Part shown: positions 1 to 7,840 of the stretch, piece by piece | How the letters are laid out: the number at the start of each line of letters is the position of its first letter | Numbering within the stretch: position 1 is the first letter of the stretch | Assembly (NCBI RefSeq): GCF_013415125.1 | Contig: NZ_JACCDE010000009.1 | Coordinates: forward strand, 1 to 64,000 | Source of the DNA: Vreelandella glaciei | GTDB taxonomy: Bacteria > Pseudomonadota > Gammaproteobacteria > Pseudomonadales > Halomonadaceae | Length of the DNA: 64,000 nt | Direction of reading: 5' to 3' | Notes under the pieces: generated by a model | The model's database searches: none | Told to the model about the DNA's origin: nothing | Seen by the model: only the letters and a program-made list of their open reading frames with translations | Translations under genes and position numbers: made by a program

Positions 1-70
1 CTTGCTGTTCAAGGACTAATCGAACAGCTCGCTCCCGGACTTCTGGGGAATATCGTTTTGGTGAGTTCAT
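1..70 (-). CDS. IS3-family transposase OrfA, N-terminal 23 residues only
   Basis: An ATG at 70-68 on the minus strand opens a frame reading [20 protein letters not shown] and continuing to the window edge. This is the typical start of the IS3-family OrfA, the helix-turn-helix protein that precedes the DDE-domain OrfB in these elements and is joined to it by programmed frameshifting. Only the beginning of the helix-turn-helix region is visible, so the subgroup and whether the element is intact cannot be judged from this window. Confidence 0.75.
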   Translation of the reverse strand, partial: MNSPKRYSPEVRERAVRLVLEQQ

Positions 71-120
71 AACTCCATCCTCTCAAGATATGGAGTCTCC
101 GGTAAAGCCGGGGCGGTTCA
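1..120 (-). mobile_element. Terminal part of an IS3-family insertion sequence (cut by window edge)
   Basis: Read on the minus strand, the sequence starting at base 120 opens TGAACCGCCCCGG, which matches the terminal inverted repeat type of IS3-family elements (ends in TGA). The first bases of an OrfA transposase follow at position 70. The element therefore enters from the left edge and ends at about base 120, where the receptor reading frame resumes. The other end and the target-site duplication lie outside the window; bases 121-123 (CTA) could be one copy of the duplication. Recognition of the family rests on the terminus plus the OrfA N-terminus. Confidence 0.8.
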
Positions 121-486
121 CTACAGCCAACTCTAACTGAAACACAAGATGGCGTTAATGACGGGAATCAAGCGCCAGGTATCTCAAGGTGGTTAGGTAA
201 TGTAAGCGTTGAGTGGAATGCCCCTATCTCTGGATTGACTCTGAATTCACGTGTTGTCAGCAGCAGCTCTCAATACATTGATGCCAGTAACGCTCAAGAG
301 ATTCCAGGGTGGACACGATGGGATATTGGGGCAGGTTACCAATTTGATGATCAACCTATAACAGTGAGAGCTAATGTAAATAATCTCTTAGGTAAGGATT
401 ATTGGGAATCTGCTGGTGGGAGCGGCGGAAGGCTTCGACTTAGCGAGCCAAGAAGTGTGGTGCTGTCGGCGACTATGGAATTTTAG
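121..486 (+). pseudogene. TonB-dependent siderophore receptor, C-terminal fragment cut by the IS element
   Basis: The frame is open from the IS border at 121 to TAG at 484-486 and encodes about 121 residues of a beta-barrel. Recognisable blocks are GVNDGNQAPG, a strand pair around NSRVVSSSSQYIDASN, the IPGWTRWDIGAGYQF block, the ANVNNLLGKDYWESA block and the terminal strand SVVLSATMEF ending in an aromatic residue, as outer-membrane proteins do. These are typical of siderophore receptors of the FhuA/FpvA type. The plug and most of the barrel would lie to the left of the insertion sequence, outside the window. The fragment alone cannot make a receptor, so iron uptake through this locus is probably lost unless another receptor supplies the periplasmic and reductase partners downstream. 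Confidence 0.85.
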
Positions 487-498
487 TTTTAAGTCGTT

Positions 499-520
499 AC
501 CCCGCTGATGCCGGCGGGGT
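499..520 (+). terminator. GC hairpin after the receptor fragment
   Basis: ACCCCGC and GCGGGGT pair around an 8-nt loop, 13 bases after the receptor stop codon. There is no clear T-run after it, so it may be a weak terminator or an mRNA 3'-end stabiliser. Confidence 0.4.
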
Positions 521-651
521 GGAGAGTTATTAATAATTCTTAGATATTACTGCTATAACAATAGTTATGCCTACCCTTGATGGGCTTAGAGAGACCGCTT
601 TCAGCAGCACAAAAGCCTCAGTTGCTTTACTAAGATCAAGCAAGGATTGTC

Positions 652-1623
652 ATGCTCCGTATCTGTATCGTACGTATGCTTCTATATCGCTGTATGGTAA
701 TAATAATTCCAACTGCGTGCCTTGCACTTCCTATTCCTGGCTTGGCAATTGCTTCCCGTGACATACCCTCCATTGGTTCTCTTGATTATCGCTGTACTGA
801 AACATTATTGTCGATGGGAATAGTACCTAGCGCCGTCATAGATCCAGACACTCCCTACTCCACGCTAGAGGGAGCGGCGCAAGCCATCAATCTCGGAACC
901 ATTATCCAGCCCAACCTTGAACTTCTTGATCAAGTCTCACCCGAGCTGGTTCTGACATCGCCGGAATTCATGCACATGGTCCCTCGACTGTCAGGTATTG
1001 CCAAGGTAAAAAGCCTAGCTCCTTATAGCTCAGAAAGCGGAGCAAGTAGCTGGCAACGAATGATCTCTTTCACAAGACGGGTGGGAGAGGCCATCGGATC
1101 TACGGATCTTGCGGAGGACATGATTAAAGAAACCGAGTCGCATTTCCAATCATTGAGAAGCAGGATAGCTGGTGATCAAATGCCACCTTTATTGATTGTT
1201 CGCTTGATGGATCATAAACATGCCAGGGTGTTTGGTAGTAACAGTCTTTTCCAAGGTTCCCTTGATCAGCTGGGGCTGTCAAATGCTTGGCAAGGCCCCG
1301 AGAGTCACTTTGGAATCACAATGGTTAGTATCGACTCCTTAGTCGATATCAATTCCCGCCTAGTGATATTAGAAAGCCCTTACGCTACCAGTTCCAGTCG
1401 TGAACAATTCACCGTAAGTGGAATGTGGCAACATTTGCCTATCATAAAACGCGGCGATGCCATCTTCTTACCAGCGACCTTTAACCATTTTGGCGCTCTT
1501 CCTTCTGCTCTAGGTTTCGCCGAATCCTTGGTTAATGCATTAGCCGCAGATGAGGTCGGTGAACAGGTTATTAATCCATGTATGGATAACGATTCTCTGG
1601 CAAAGCAGCAGGAGTGTCGATAA
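652..1623 (+). CDS. Iron-siderophore ABC transporter substrate-binding protein (FhuD-like)
   Basis: A 323-residue periplasmic binding protein of the FhuD/FecB class. A basic-hydrophobic leader of about 32 residues ending near GLAIA precedes the mature part. The family pattern is visible: a first block around GSLDYRCTETLLSMGIVPSA, an NLELLDQVSPELVLTSP block in which the ligand path is scored, and a C-terminal WQHLPIIKRGDAIFLP block. It would carry a ferric siderophore across the periplasm to an inner-membrane permease; no permease or ATPase gene is adjacent. AAGGA lies 7 bases before ATG 652. The stop codon overlaps the fhuF start (TAATG), so the two are probably translated together. Base composition is more AT-rich than the surrounding metabolic genes. 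Confidence 0.8.
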   Translation: MLRICIVRMLLYRCMVIIIPTACLALPIPGLAIASRDIPSIGSLDYRCTETLLSMGIVPSAVIDPDTPYSTLEGAAQAINLGTIIQPNLELLDQVSPELVLTSPEFMHMVPRLSGIAKVKSLAPYSSESGASSWQRMISFTRRVGEAIGSTDLAEDMIKETESHFQSLRSRIAGDQMPPLLIVRLMDHKHARVFGSNSLFQGSLDQLGLSNAWQGPESHFGITMVSIDSLVDINSRLVILESPYATSSSREQFTVSGMWQHLPIIKRGDAIFLPATFNHFGALPSALGFAESLVNALAADEVGEQVINPCMDNDSLAKQQECR

Positions 1624-2390
1624 TGGAAGACTCCATTCGGCTTGGTGATCCGATAGAGGCCCTTTTGGCGCTCTATCGCCAACCGCCCATGGATAAAATG
1701 AAGGCACCTGGCTTTGGCCAACCGGATGCTGCGACGCTTCCGGTCGCGGCGCTCTTTAAACGTAAAACTATGGATAGGTTGCTGCGACAGCACACTGCAA
1801 TTTATGGCGACAGAGCCGATTGCAAGGCGTCGGCCTCAATATGGTCGAAGCATTTTTTTAGCTTGGTGTCGACGCCTATATTGGCAGCTAACCTCCTATT
1901 GAGGCAAGGGTTTCCGTTGCAGCCAGATCAGTTACAAGTGGAACTGGGTGAGCGAAGCCAAGTGAAACGGCTGTGGCTACGCGATGGAGGGCAACCTCTG
2001 GCATCTCAGGCTCTTCATGAACGCTTTGCGCCGCTTTTCGAGGGGCTGTGCGCTCCGTTAGTCGATGTGCTAGTTGAGCTATCGGGGCTTTCACCCAAAG
2101 TGTACTGGAGTAATCTCGGCCACTACGTGGAAATTTTGGGTCAGTCTTGTTCGCGACATTCAGCTTTTCACAATGCCGGTGAACCGCTACTTCGCTTTCT
2201 TGATACACCCATGTTACCGGATGGGCGGCGCAATCCACTCTATCAACCAGTGCGTTATCTTGAATTGGGTGGCGATACTCCCAATCGCGTACGACGCTTG
2301 TGCTGTATCAAGTATCGCCTTCCAAATGAGCCGTTGTGCGCCGCCTGCCCTTTGAAACCTGAGAATTGTCAAGCAAAGCGTCACCGCTAA
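1623..2390 (+). CDS. fhuF: FhuF-like ferric-siderophore reductase
   Basis: A 255-residue cytosolic protein. Its C-terminus carries the [2Fe-2S] signature of FhuF: a CC pair, ten residues, then CAAC (within LCCIKYRLPNEPLCAACPL). FhuF-type proteins reduce ferric siderophores after import to release iron. The start is taken at ATG 1623 because AGGAG ends 8 bases upstream; a GTG at 1614 in the same frame would leave that ribosome site inside the gene. The ATG overlaps the stop of the binding-protein gene. With the receptor broken by the insertion sequence, this reductase would depend on another uptake route. Confidence 0.85.
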   Translation: MEDSIRLGDPIEALLALYRQPPMDKMKAPGFGQPDAATLPVAALFKRKTMDRLLRQHTAIYGDRADCKASASIWSKHFFSLVSTPILAANLLLRQGFPLQPDQLQVELGERSQVKRLWLRDGGQPLASQALHERFAPLFEGLCAPLVDVLVELSGLSPKVYWSNLGHYVEILGQSCSRHSAFHNAGEPLLRFLDTPMLPDGRRNPLYQPVRYLELGGDTPNRVRRLCCIKYRLPNEPLCAACPLKPENCQAKRHR

Positions 2391-2579
2391 CTCTCTTGCT
2401 CCCAGGGAGTGTTGCGGGCGTATAGAATTCCATGCTTTTTAATAAATCCAATCAATACCTCCATCATAAGAAAAACTAATACCCCATTAGTAGAATGATT
2501 TTTAGTTATTCGTGCTGCCCGTTACCTTAGTGTCAGGATTTATCAACACGACGCTAATTCCGGCAATGAGGGCAGAGCA

Positions 2580-3194
2580 ATGTGGGAAAGTTATATTACC
2601 GGGCTGGTGGTGTGCGGTGGGATTATTATGGCGATTGGCGCGCAAAACGCCTACATCCTTGGGCTGGCTATTCGTCGTGAGTACCACTGGTGGTCGGCAG
2701 GGTTGTGCATCAGCGCGGATATTATTCTGCTCACGGCGGGCATGTTTGGGGTGAGTGCTTTTCTGCTGACGATGCCCAACGCGTTGGAGGCAATGCGCTG
2801 GGTGGGTGTAGTGTTTTTAAGCTGGCTGGCGGCTCAGGCGCTGTTTAGAGCCTTTAGTGGGCGGCAAGGGTTAAGCGCTGAAGCGGGCAAAGCGCGCAGC
2901 TTAACCAAAGTGATTTTCGCTACCCTTGCCGTCACCGTGCTTAACCCCCAGGTGTATCTGGATACGCTGCTGCTGATACCCTCCATTGGCGCCCAGCAGG
3001 AAAGTGCGGGCATTTTTGTAGCGGGTGCCTCCACGGCTTCAATCCTGTGGTTTAGCCTGCTGGCTTGGGGCGGCGCCGCGCTTTCACCGTGGCTCTCAAA
3101 GCCCATTGCGTGGCGCGTCATTGACGGATTGATTGGCATGATGATGGCAGGCATTGCCATTCATCTTGCGCTTGGCGCGGCGTCGCTCAGCTAA
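2580..3194 (+). CDS. LysE/ArgO-family amino acid exporter
   Basis: A 204-residue inner-membrane protein with about six hydrophobic segments. The N-terminal block IMAIGAQNAYILGLAIRREY is the LysE/ArgO signature. Members export basic amino acids such as lysine and arginine, but the superfamily is broad and the substrate cannot be fixed here. A GAGGG-containing stretch lies just upstream of ATG 2580. A hairpin overlapping the stop codon separates it from the convergent threonine aldolase gene. No LysR-type regulator (ArgP/LysG), the usual partner, is adjacent. Confidence 0.8.
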   Translation: MWESYITGLVVCGGIIMAIGAQNAYILGLAIRREYHWWSAGLCISADIILLTAGMFGVSAFLLTMPNALEAMRWVGVVFLSWLAAQALFRAFSGRQGLSAEAGKARSLTKVIFATLAVTVLNPQVYLDTLLLIPSIGAQQESAGIFVAGASTASILWFSLLAWGGAALSPWLSKPIAWRVIDGLIGMMMAGIAIHLALGAASLS

Positions 3195-3210
3195 GCAGCT
3201 GAGCGTTTTA
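3185..3210 (+). terminator. Hairpin overlapping the exporter stop codon
   Basis: GCTCAGCT and AGCTGAGC form a perfect 8-bp stem with loop AAGC, followed by GTTTTA. The TAA stop (3192-3194) lies at the top of the 5' arm. It separates two convergent genes and could stop transcription in the plus direction. Confidence 0.6.
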
Positions 3211-3223
3211 TGGCGGCGAATGT

Positions 3224-4231
3224 TTAATGACGACTAAAGTAGGCCTCCATGACCGCGATGACTTTATCAATGTCCGCATCGTTAATATCGCGATGGATAA
3301 CAAAGCGGGTGGCGTAAAGTAGCTCAATCAAAATGCCGTGCTCTTTTAGCCAGGCGGAAAGTGGCTGCACATGGTTGTCGGGAAAGCGTGCGAACACCAT
3401 ATTGGTTGCCTGTGAGGTGATGTCGACCCCCGGCAGTGTTGCCAAGCCTACGGCCAACCGTGCGGCGCGGCGGTGATCCTCGTTTAAATCGCTCACATGA
3501 TGATCGAGGGCGTACTGACAGGCCGCCGCGATAATGCCTACTTGTCGCATTCCACCCCCCACCATTTTGCGTAGACGGCGAGCTTTATCAATCAGTGCTT
3601 GAGAGCCCACTAATGCCGATCCCATTGGTGTTCCCAAGCCTTTTGAAAAGCATAATGAAACGCTATCGAAAGGTAGGCAGAGCTGCTTAAGCGACCTGTC
3701 GGTTGCGACGGCAGCATTAAACAGACGTGCTCCATCTAAATGCGTTGTTAGGCCGCGTTCTCGAGCGAGTTCTGTCGCTTTTAGAACGTACTCTTCGGGC
3801 AGCACTTTACCGCCAATGGTATTTTCCAACGCCAGCAGTTTGCTACGGGCAAAGTGACAATCGTCAGCTTTGATGGCAGCGCTTATTTTTTCCAGTGGCA
3901 GCGTGCCATCGGCCGCATTTTCAATTGGCTGAGGTTGGATACTGCCTAAGACGGCTGCGCCGCCGCCTTCATAACGATAAGTGTGCGCCGACTGACCCAC
4001 AATGTACTCATCACCGCGTTCGCAGTGGGCCATGAGCCCTACCAAGTTACTTTGCGTACCGCTAGGAAACAGTAGCGCTGCTTCTTTGCCTGCCAGTTCG
4101 GCCAAGTTTGCCTGGAAAGTGTTTACCGTTGGGTCATCGCCCCACACATCATCACCTAACGGCGCGGACATCATGGCTTCAAGCATCTCGGGAGTGGGGC
4201 GCGTGACCGTGTCGCTGCGTAAATCAATCAT
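3224..4231 (-). CDS. ltaE: Low-specificity L-threonine aldolase
   Basis: A 335-residue fold-type I PLP enzyme that splits L-threonine or L-allo-threonine to glycine and acetaldehyde; many members also act on other beta-hydroxy amino acids. The N-terminal motif MIDLRSDTVTRPTPEMLEAM is diagnostic, followed by LGDDVWGDDPTV, the aspartate block HLDGARLFNA and the PLP-lysine block CFSKGLGTPMGS. Length matches the family. It runs convergent to the LysE-type gene and divergent from the FAD oxidase gene, with about 114 bp between the two starts that must hold both promoters. Confidence 0.92.
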   Translation of the reverse strand: MIDLRSDTVTRPTPEMLEAMMSAPLGDDVWGDDPTVNTFQANLAELAGKEAALLFPSGTQSNLVGLMAHCERGDEYIVGQSAHTYRYEGGGAAVLGSIQPQPIENAADGTLPLEKISAAIKADDCHFARSKLLALENTIGGKVLPEEYVLKATELARERGLTTHLDGARLFNAAVATDRSLKQLCLPFDSVSLCFSKGLGTPMGSALVGSQALIDKARRLRKMVGGGMRQVGIIAAACQYALDHHVSDLNEDHRRAARLAVGLATLPGVDITSQATNMVFARFPDNHVQPLSAWLKEHGILIELLYATRFVIHRDINDADIDKVIAVMEAYFSRH

Positions 4232-4345
4232 GTGGAACTCCTTTTTTGTTTAAGAGCGCCCACTTAGGGCTATTTATCGAGCAAGTTTTGAGGAACCATC
4301 TATGGTTAACAGCATACTGCAAGTCTCTCCAGCATAGGCATCCCG

Positions 4346-5572
4346 ATGGACCTAAAAAGTGGCTACCCCTTTTGGGCTGTAAAAAACGGCCTGTTGAAAA
4401 CCTTTCCAAAGCTTACCCGAGACCACCAAAGCGAAGTGGTGGTGATTGGTGGTGGTATTACCGGTGCACTGATTGCCGATGAGCTCAGCCGCCACGGCCA
4501 CCATGTGGTCGTGCTTGAACGGCGCGATGTGGGGTGGGGCAGCTCCGCTGCGAGCACCGCCTTACTGCAGTATGAGATTGATACGCATATGACGGAACTA
4601 GCGAAGCGTTACGGTGAAGCCGACGCGGTGCTTGCTTACCGCGCCTGTGCCGATGCCATTGGTGAGCTTGAAACCTTGGCGGCTGGCCTGGGAGATGTCG
4701 ATTTTGAACGTCAGCAGAGCCTTTACTATGCCAGTAACGAAGAGGATGTAGCGTCATTAAAAGAGGAGCTGGCGCTACGTTTAAAGCACGGCTTTGACGC
4801 TTCCTGGCTTGAAAGTGAGGCTATCTTGGCGGAGTACGGCTTTGTGGCCCCCGGCGCGATACTGACCCAATTGGCCGCCAGTATTGACCCATACCGCATG
4901 GCTTATCAGCTGTTTACCAAGTTAGTCGAGCGCGGTGGGGAAGTGTATGACCGTACGCAGATGGAGATGATGACGCCGGACGAACAGGGAGTCACGCTCA
5001 CGCTTACCAACGGTGCCACCCTGCGCTGCCAGTACGTGGTAATGGCGGCGGGCTATGAGTCACAAGCCTGGTTGCCTGAGAAGGTCGCTATTAACCGCAG
5101 TAGCTATGCGCTGATTACCGACCCGCTACCGCCGGAGGCATTAGGTAAATTGCGTCATACCATGGTGTGGGAGTCCGCGCGGCCCTACCTTTATATGCGT
5201 ACGACCTGCGATGGTCGCCTTTTAGTGGGTGGCGACGACGATGATGAAGATATTCCCAAGCGTCGCGATGCTCGGGTGGAAGAGAAAGCCGAAGGGCTGG
5301 CTCAGAAGGTAGAGGAACTATGGCCTAAGCTCGATATCAACCCGACGTTCTCATGGGGAGGTACCTTTGCCGAAACCGATGATGGCCTGCCTTTTTTTGG
5401 CCCCCATGAAGCTCATGGGCCACGGGTACATTTCGCCATGGCGTATGGCGGTAACGGCATTAGCTATAGCATGATCGGTGCAACATTACTGCGGGCGCTG
5501 ATTGAAGGAGAGGAGCATCCGCTGGCAGAACAGTTTTCATTCCGGCGCCTAGCCAAAATAACGGAACAGTAA
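4346..5572 (+). CDS. FAD-dependent amino acid/amine oxidase (DAO family)
   Basis: A 408-residue flavoprotein. The dinucleotide motif VVVIGGGITGALIADELSRH at about residues 31-50 binds FAD, the usual GSSAAS block follows, and the C-terminal GGTFAETDDGLPFFGPHE and AMAYGGNGISYS blocks are typical of glycine/D-amino-acid-oxidase-like enzymes. Unlike most DAO proteins it has about 30 residues before the FAD motif, including the YPFW segment seen in a subgroup of these oxidases. The substrate is not predictable. It is followed after 99 bp by speG in the same direction. Confidence 0.75.
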   Translation: MDLKSGYPFWAVKNGLLKTFPKLTRDHQSEVVVIGGGITGALIADELSRHGHHVVVLERRDVGWGSSAASTALLQYEIDTHMTELAKRYGEADAVLAYRACADAIGELETLAAGLGDVDFERQQSLYYASNEEDVASLKEELALRLKHGFDASWLESEAILAEYGFVAPGAILTQLAASIDPYRMAYQLFTKLVERGGEVYDRTQMEMMTPDEQGVTLTLTNGATLRCQYVVMAAGYESQAWLPEKVAINRSSYALITDPLPPEALGKLRHTMVWESARPYLYMRTTCDGRLLVGGDDDDEDIPKRRDARVEEKAEGLAQKVEELWPKLDINPTFSWGGTFAETDDGLPFFGPHEAHGPRVHFAMAYGGNGISYSMIGATLLRALIEGEEHPLAEQFSFRRLAKITEQ

Positions 5573-5671
5573 AAGCGATCTTGGTCTCGGCCTTAAAACC
5601 AGTCATAAAATCTAGCGGTGCGTCAGTGGAAAACGAGTATTCTGAAGGGATATTCACAAGGATTGAGGGCC

Positions 5672-6223
5672 ATGAGTCATACACTGTATTTACGGGCACT
5701 TGAGCGCAATGAACTGCGCTTTGTCCACGAGCTCAATAATAACCAGAGCATCATGTCGTACTGGTTTGAGGAACCCTACGAGTCATTTGACGAGTTAGAG
5801 GAGCTCTATAACAAGCATATTCATGACAATGCAGAGCGGCGCTTTGTCGCCGAAGATAGCCACGGTACCGCGATTGGCTTGGTTGAACTGATTGAGATCG
5901 ACTACATCCATCGCAGTGCCGAATTTCAAATCATCATTGCTCCGGACCATCAGGGTAAAGGGTTTGCCCGTTCGTTGATTCGCCAAGCATTGCACTACTC
6001 CTTCACTATCCTAAACCTGCATAAGGTCTATCTCATTGTGGCGGTGGAGAACGTTAAAGCGATCCACCTTTACGAAGAGAGCGGTTTTATTGAAGAGGGT
6101 CATCTAGTGCAGGAGTTCTTTATCAATGGCAAGTATCGGGATGTGAAGCGGATGTTTATCTTGCAGGGCACTTATCTAGATCAGCTTGATACCACCGAAG
6201 CGCCCGAATCTAACTGGCTGTGA
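5672..6223 (+). CDS. speG: Spermidine N1-acetyltransferase
   Basis: A 183-residue GNAT enzyme that I recognise as SpeG. It shares long blocks with the Escherichia coli protein: [44 protein letters not shown], the acetyl-CoA loop [10 protein letters not shown], and the C-terminal [14 protein letters not shown]. It acetylates spermidine or spermine, limiting polyamine toxicity. ATG 5672 is chosen over the longer frame from 5618 because the family begins with the [12 protein letters not shown] block; a weak purine-rich site lies upstream. A hairpin follows the gene. Confidence 0.9.
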   Translation: MSHTLYLRALERNELRFVHELNNNQSIMSYWFEEPYESFDELEELYNKHIHDNAERRFVAEDSHGTAIGLVELIEIDYIHRSAEFQIIIAPDHQGKGFARSLIRQALHYSFTILNLHKVYLIVAVENVKAIHLYEESGFIEEGHLVQEFFINGKYRDVKRMFILQGTYLDQLDTTEAPESNWL

Positions 6224-6230
6224 ACATAGC

Positions 6231-6260
6231 CAAAAAAAACGCCTCGCTGTGACGAGGCGT
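6231..6260 (-). terminator. Intrinsic terminator for the 38-aa small gene (minus strand)
   Basis: CGCCTCG (6240-6246) and CGAGGCG (6253-6259) pair around CTGTGA. On the minus strand the stem is followed by eight T residues, so it terminates transcripts of the small gene at 6303-6419. In the plus direction it has no T-run and would at most stabilise the speG 3' end. Confidence 0.8.
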
Positions 6261-6302
6261 GATATGTAGCTGACATCGCAGGGTGCAAAACAGGGCTTAC
6301 GC

Positions 6303-6419
6303 TTAGCCGAGATAGGCCTTGATCGCATCAAGCGCCGCACGCTGCTGTTGAGCACGTTTAGCCCAGACTTCCATAATATCGGCTTCCATCGACTGTCCGT
6401 GGTTGAGTGAGTGCTGCAT
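6303..6419 (-). CDS. Small protein of 38 residues, first member of a related pair
   Basis: I do not recognise this protein. ATG at 6419 is preceded by AAGGAG at a spacing of 7 and the frame ends at TAA 6303, followed by a terminator with a long T-run, so it has the layout of a real single-gene transcript. The C-terminal part EVWAKRAQQQRAALDAIKAY then LG is predicted helical, rich in Ala, Gln and Arg, and shares 13 of 22 positions with the small protein at 6724-6837, including the identical ending KAYLG. No signal peptide, membrane segment or cysteine is seen. Function unknown; an adaptor or stress-related small protein is possible, but nothing in the sequence shows it. Confidence 0.65.
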   Translation of the reverse strand: MQHSLNHGQSMEADIMEVWAKRAQQQRAALDAIKAYLG

Positions 6420-6654
6420 GGCGACCGCTCCTTTTTCAGGGGTTAGGTGAAAAGCGTTTTAATTCACAGCTTATTTCTTATACACATGTTAGTTTTTGCA
6501 AAGCAGTATTTTAGCTGTGGGTAACGATAGTAAGGGCTTTTCCTGGCTACGGCTAGTTCAAAAGATGTAGGTGATTTGCTATTACGTGTAAGCATTTGCT
6601 TACAATTAAGCCATATATACCTCTAGGCAATTGAATGGAAAAGGTTTTCATAGA

Positions 6655-6682
6655 CATAAAAAGCCGGGAGTTACCCCGGCTT
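6655..6682 (-). terminator. Intrinsic terminator for the 37-aa small gene (minus strand)
   Basis: GCCGGG and CCCGGC pair around a short loop, and on the minus strand the stem is followed by a run of T (plus-strand A-run at 6658-6662). It lies about 42 bases past the stop codon of the small gene at 6724-6837. Confidence 0.75.
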
Positions 6683-6723
6683 CTGTGTTTATCTTTCAGT
6701 CTTAAGGGGATAAAGCACCTGAA

Positions 6724-6837
6724 TTAACCTAAATAGGCTTTCAGCGCTTCTGCTGCGGCACGATTCCATTGGGCGTTCAAGTTCCAGAACTCTAGAACTT
6801 CTTTATCGCGTGCAGGGGGCGTTATTAGAAATGTCAT
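6724..6837 (-). CDS. Small protein of 37 residues, second member of the pair
   Basis: ATG at 6837 follows a perfect AGGAGG ribosome site at a spacing of 7, and the frame ends at TAA 6724 ahead of its own terminator. The N-terminus differs from the neighbour (MTFLITPPARDKEVLEFWNL), but the last 22 residues align without gaps to the first small protein: E, W, AQ, RAA, A and the final KAYLG are shared. Two independent ribosome sites, two independent terminators and conserved C-termini argue that both are translated genes that arose by duplication. The family and role are unknown to me. The interval upstream (6838-6995) is AT-rich and must hold its promoter. Confidence 0.7.
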   Translation of the reverse strand: MTFLITPPARDKEVLEFWNLNAQWNRAAAEALKAYLG

Positions 6838-6995
6838 ATGTGGTCCTCCTAGTGGGACTACATATGGAGTATAGTCTCTTTATGCTGCGATGCAGCATAA
6901 AAATTGTTATAAAAACCTCTGGGTAAAGAGAAACAGGCTTAAAATAAAATATGTTATTGTTAATAAACGACTAAAGATAACGATAGTATCTTCTA

Positions 6996-7811
6996 ATGAC
7001 TTATCTCTCTTCCGCCTCGGTTGTACACCATGACAGCATGATAGACGCCCCAGGTGGGCGACTATTTGTACGTGCCTGGCAACCAGCCAGTGCCCAGTCC
7101 CTTGAACAAAGCCCTATCGTGCTGCTGCACGACTCACTAGGTTGCGTTGAACTATGGCGTAGCTTTCCTGCTGCGCTGTGTGCAGCCACCCATCGCACGG
7201 TAGTCGCCTATGATCGCCTGGGTTTCGGCCGCTCTGATGCCCGCCACGACACGTTGCCATTGAGTTTTATTGATGATGAACCAGCTCAAGGTTTCTCTGC
7301 CCTTCGTGATGCATTGGGTATTAAGCGCTTTATTGCCCTTGGGCATAGCGTAGGCGGCTGTATGGCTGTTCACTGCGCGGGGATATATGCCGATGAGTGC
7401 GATGGTTTGATTACCATCTCTGCCCAGGCGTTTAACGAAGCACGAACGCGAAACGGTATTGTGGGAGCCAAAGAGGTATTTCAGGCGCCAGAACAGCTTG
7501 CCAAGCTGGAAAGATATCATGGTGATAAAGCCCATTGGGTACTCAAGGCCTGGACAGAAACCTGGTTAAATCCAGCGTTTGAAAACTGGACATTAACGCC
7601 AGCATTGGCGCAGGTGACGTGCCCCAGCTTAGTGATTCATGGTGAGAAAGATGAGTATGGCTCGCACCGTCAGCCGGAGCGTATTGTTCGCTATATTAAC
7701 GGCTCTGCACACGGCGAAATGCTGGCCAATATTCACCACGTCCCTCATCGTGAGTGTGAAGCCGATGTAGTGAGTCTGGTCAGCCGGTTTGTTGAATGTC
7801 GTTCACGCTAG
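6996..7811 (+). CDS. Alpha/beta hydrolase
   Basis: A 271-residue cytosolic hydrolase. The oxyanion block IVLLHDSLGCVELWRSFP, the strand-turn YDRLGFGRSD, the nucleophile elbow GHSVGG (Ser), an acidic residue in HGEKDEYG and a late His in NGSAHGEML make up the usual triad order. The substrate cannot be told from sequence; esterase, lipase-like or lactonase activity are all possible. No ribosome site is obvious before ATG 6996. A TAGTAT hexamer at 6984-6989 would place transcription start at or near the ATG, so a leaderless message is possible but unproven. Confidence 0.75.
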   Translation: MTYLSSASVVHHDSMIDAPGGRLFVRAWQPASAQSLEQSPIVLLHDSLGCVELWRSFPAALCAATHRTVVAYDRLGFGRSDARHDTLPLSFIDDEPAQGFSALRDALGIKRFIALGHSVGGCMAVHCAGIYADECDGLITISAQAFNEARTRNGIVGAKEVFQAPEQLAKLERYHGDKAHWVLKAWTETWLNPAFENWTLTPALAQVTCPSLVIHGEKDEYGSHRQPERIVRYINGSAHGEMLANIHHVPHRECEADVVSLVSRFVECRSR

Positions 7812-7840
7812 CTACCGTGATGAAAGCCACAAGGAGCCTT

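Noticed and set aside
1380..1793. Minus-strand frame over the FhuD/FhuF junction
   Set aside because: It overlaps two supported genes and has no recognisable content.
3195..3260. 16/17-bp echo of the ltaE stop region (CATTAA and CATAA on the minus strand)
   Set aside because: The match is short, AT-rich and out of exact register, so it was not counted with the stop-codon duplications.
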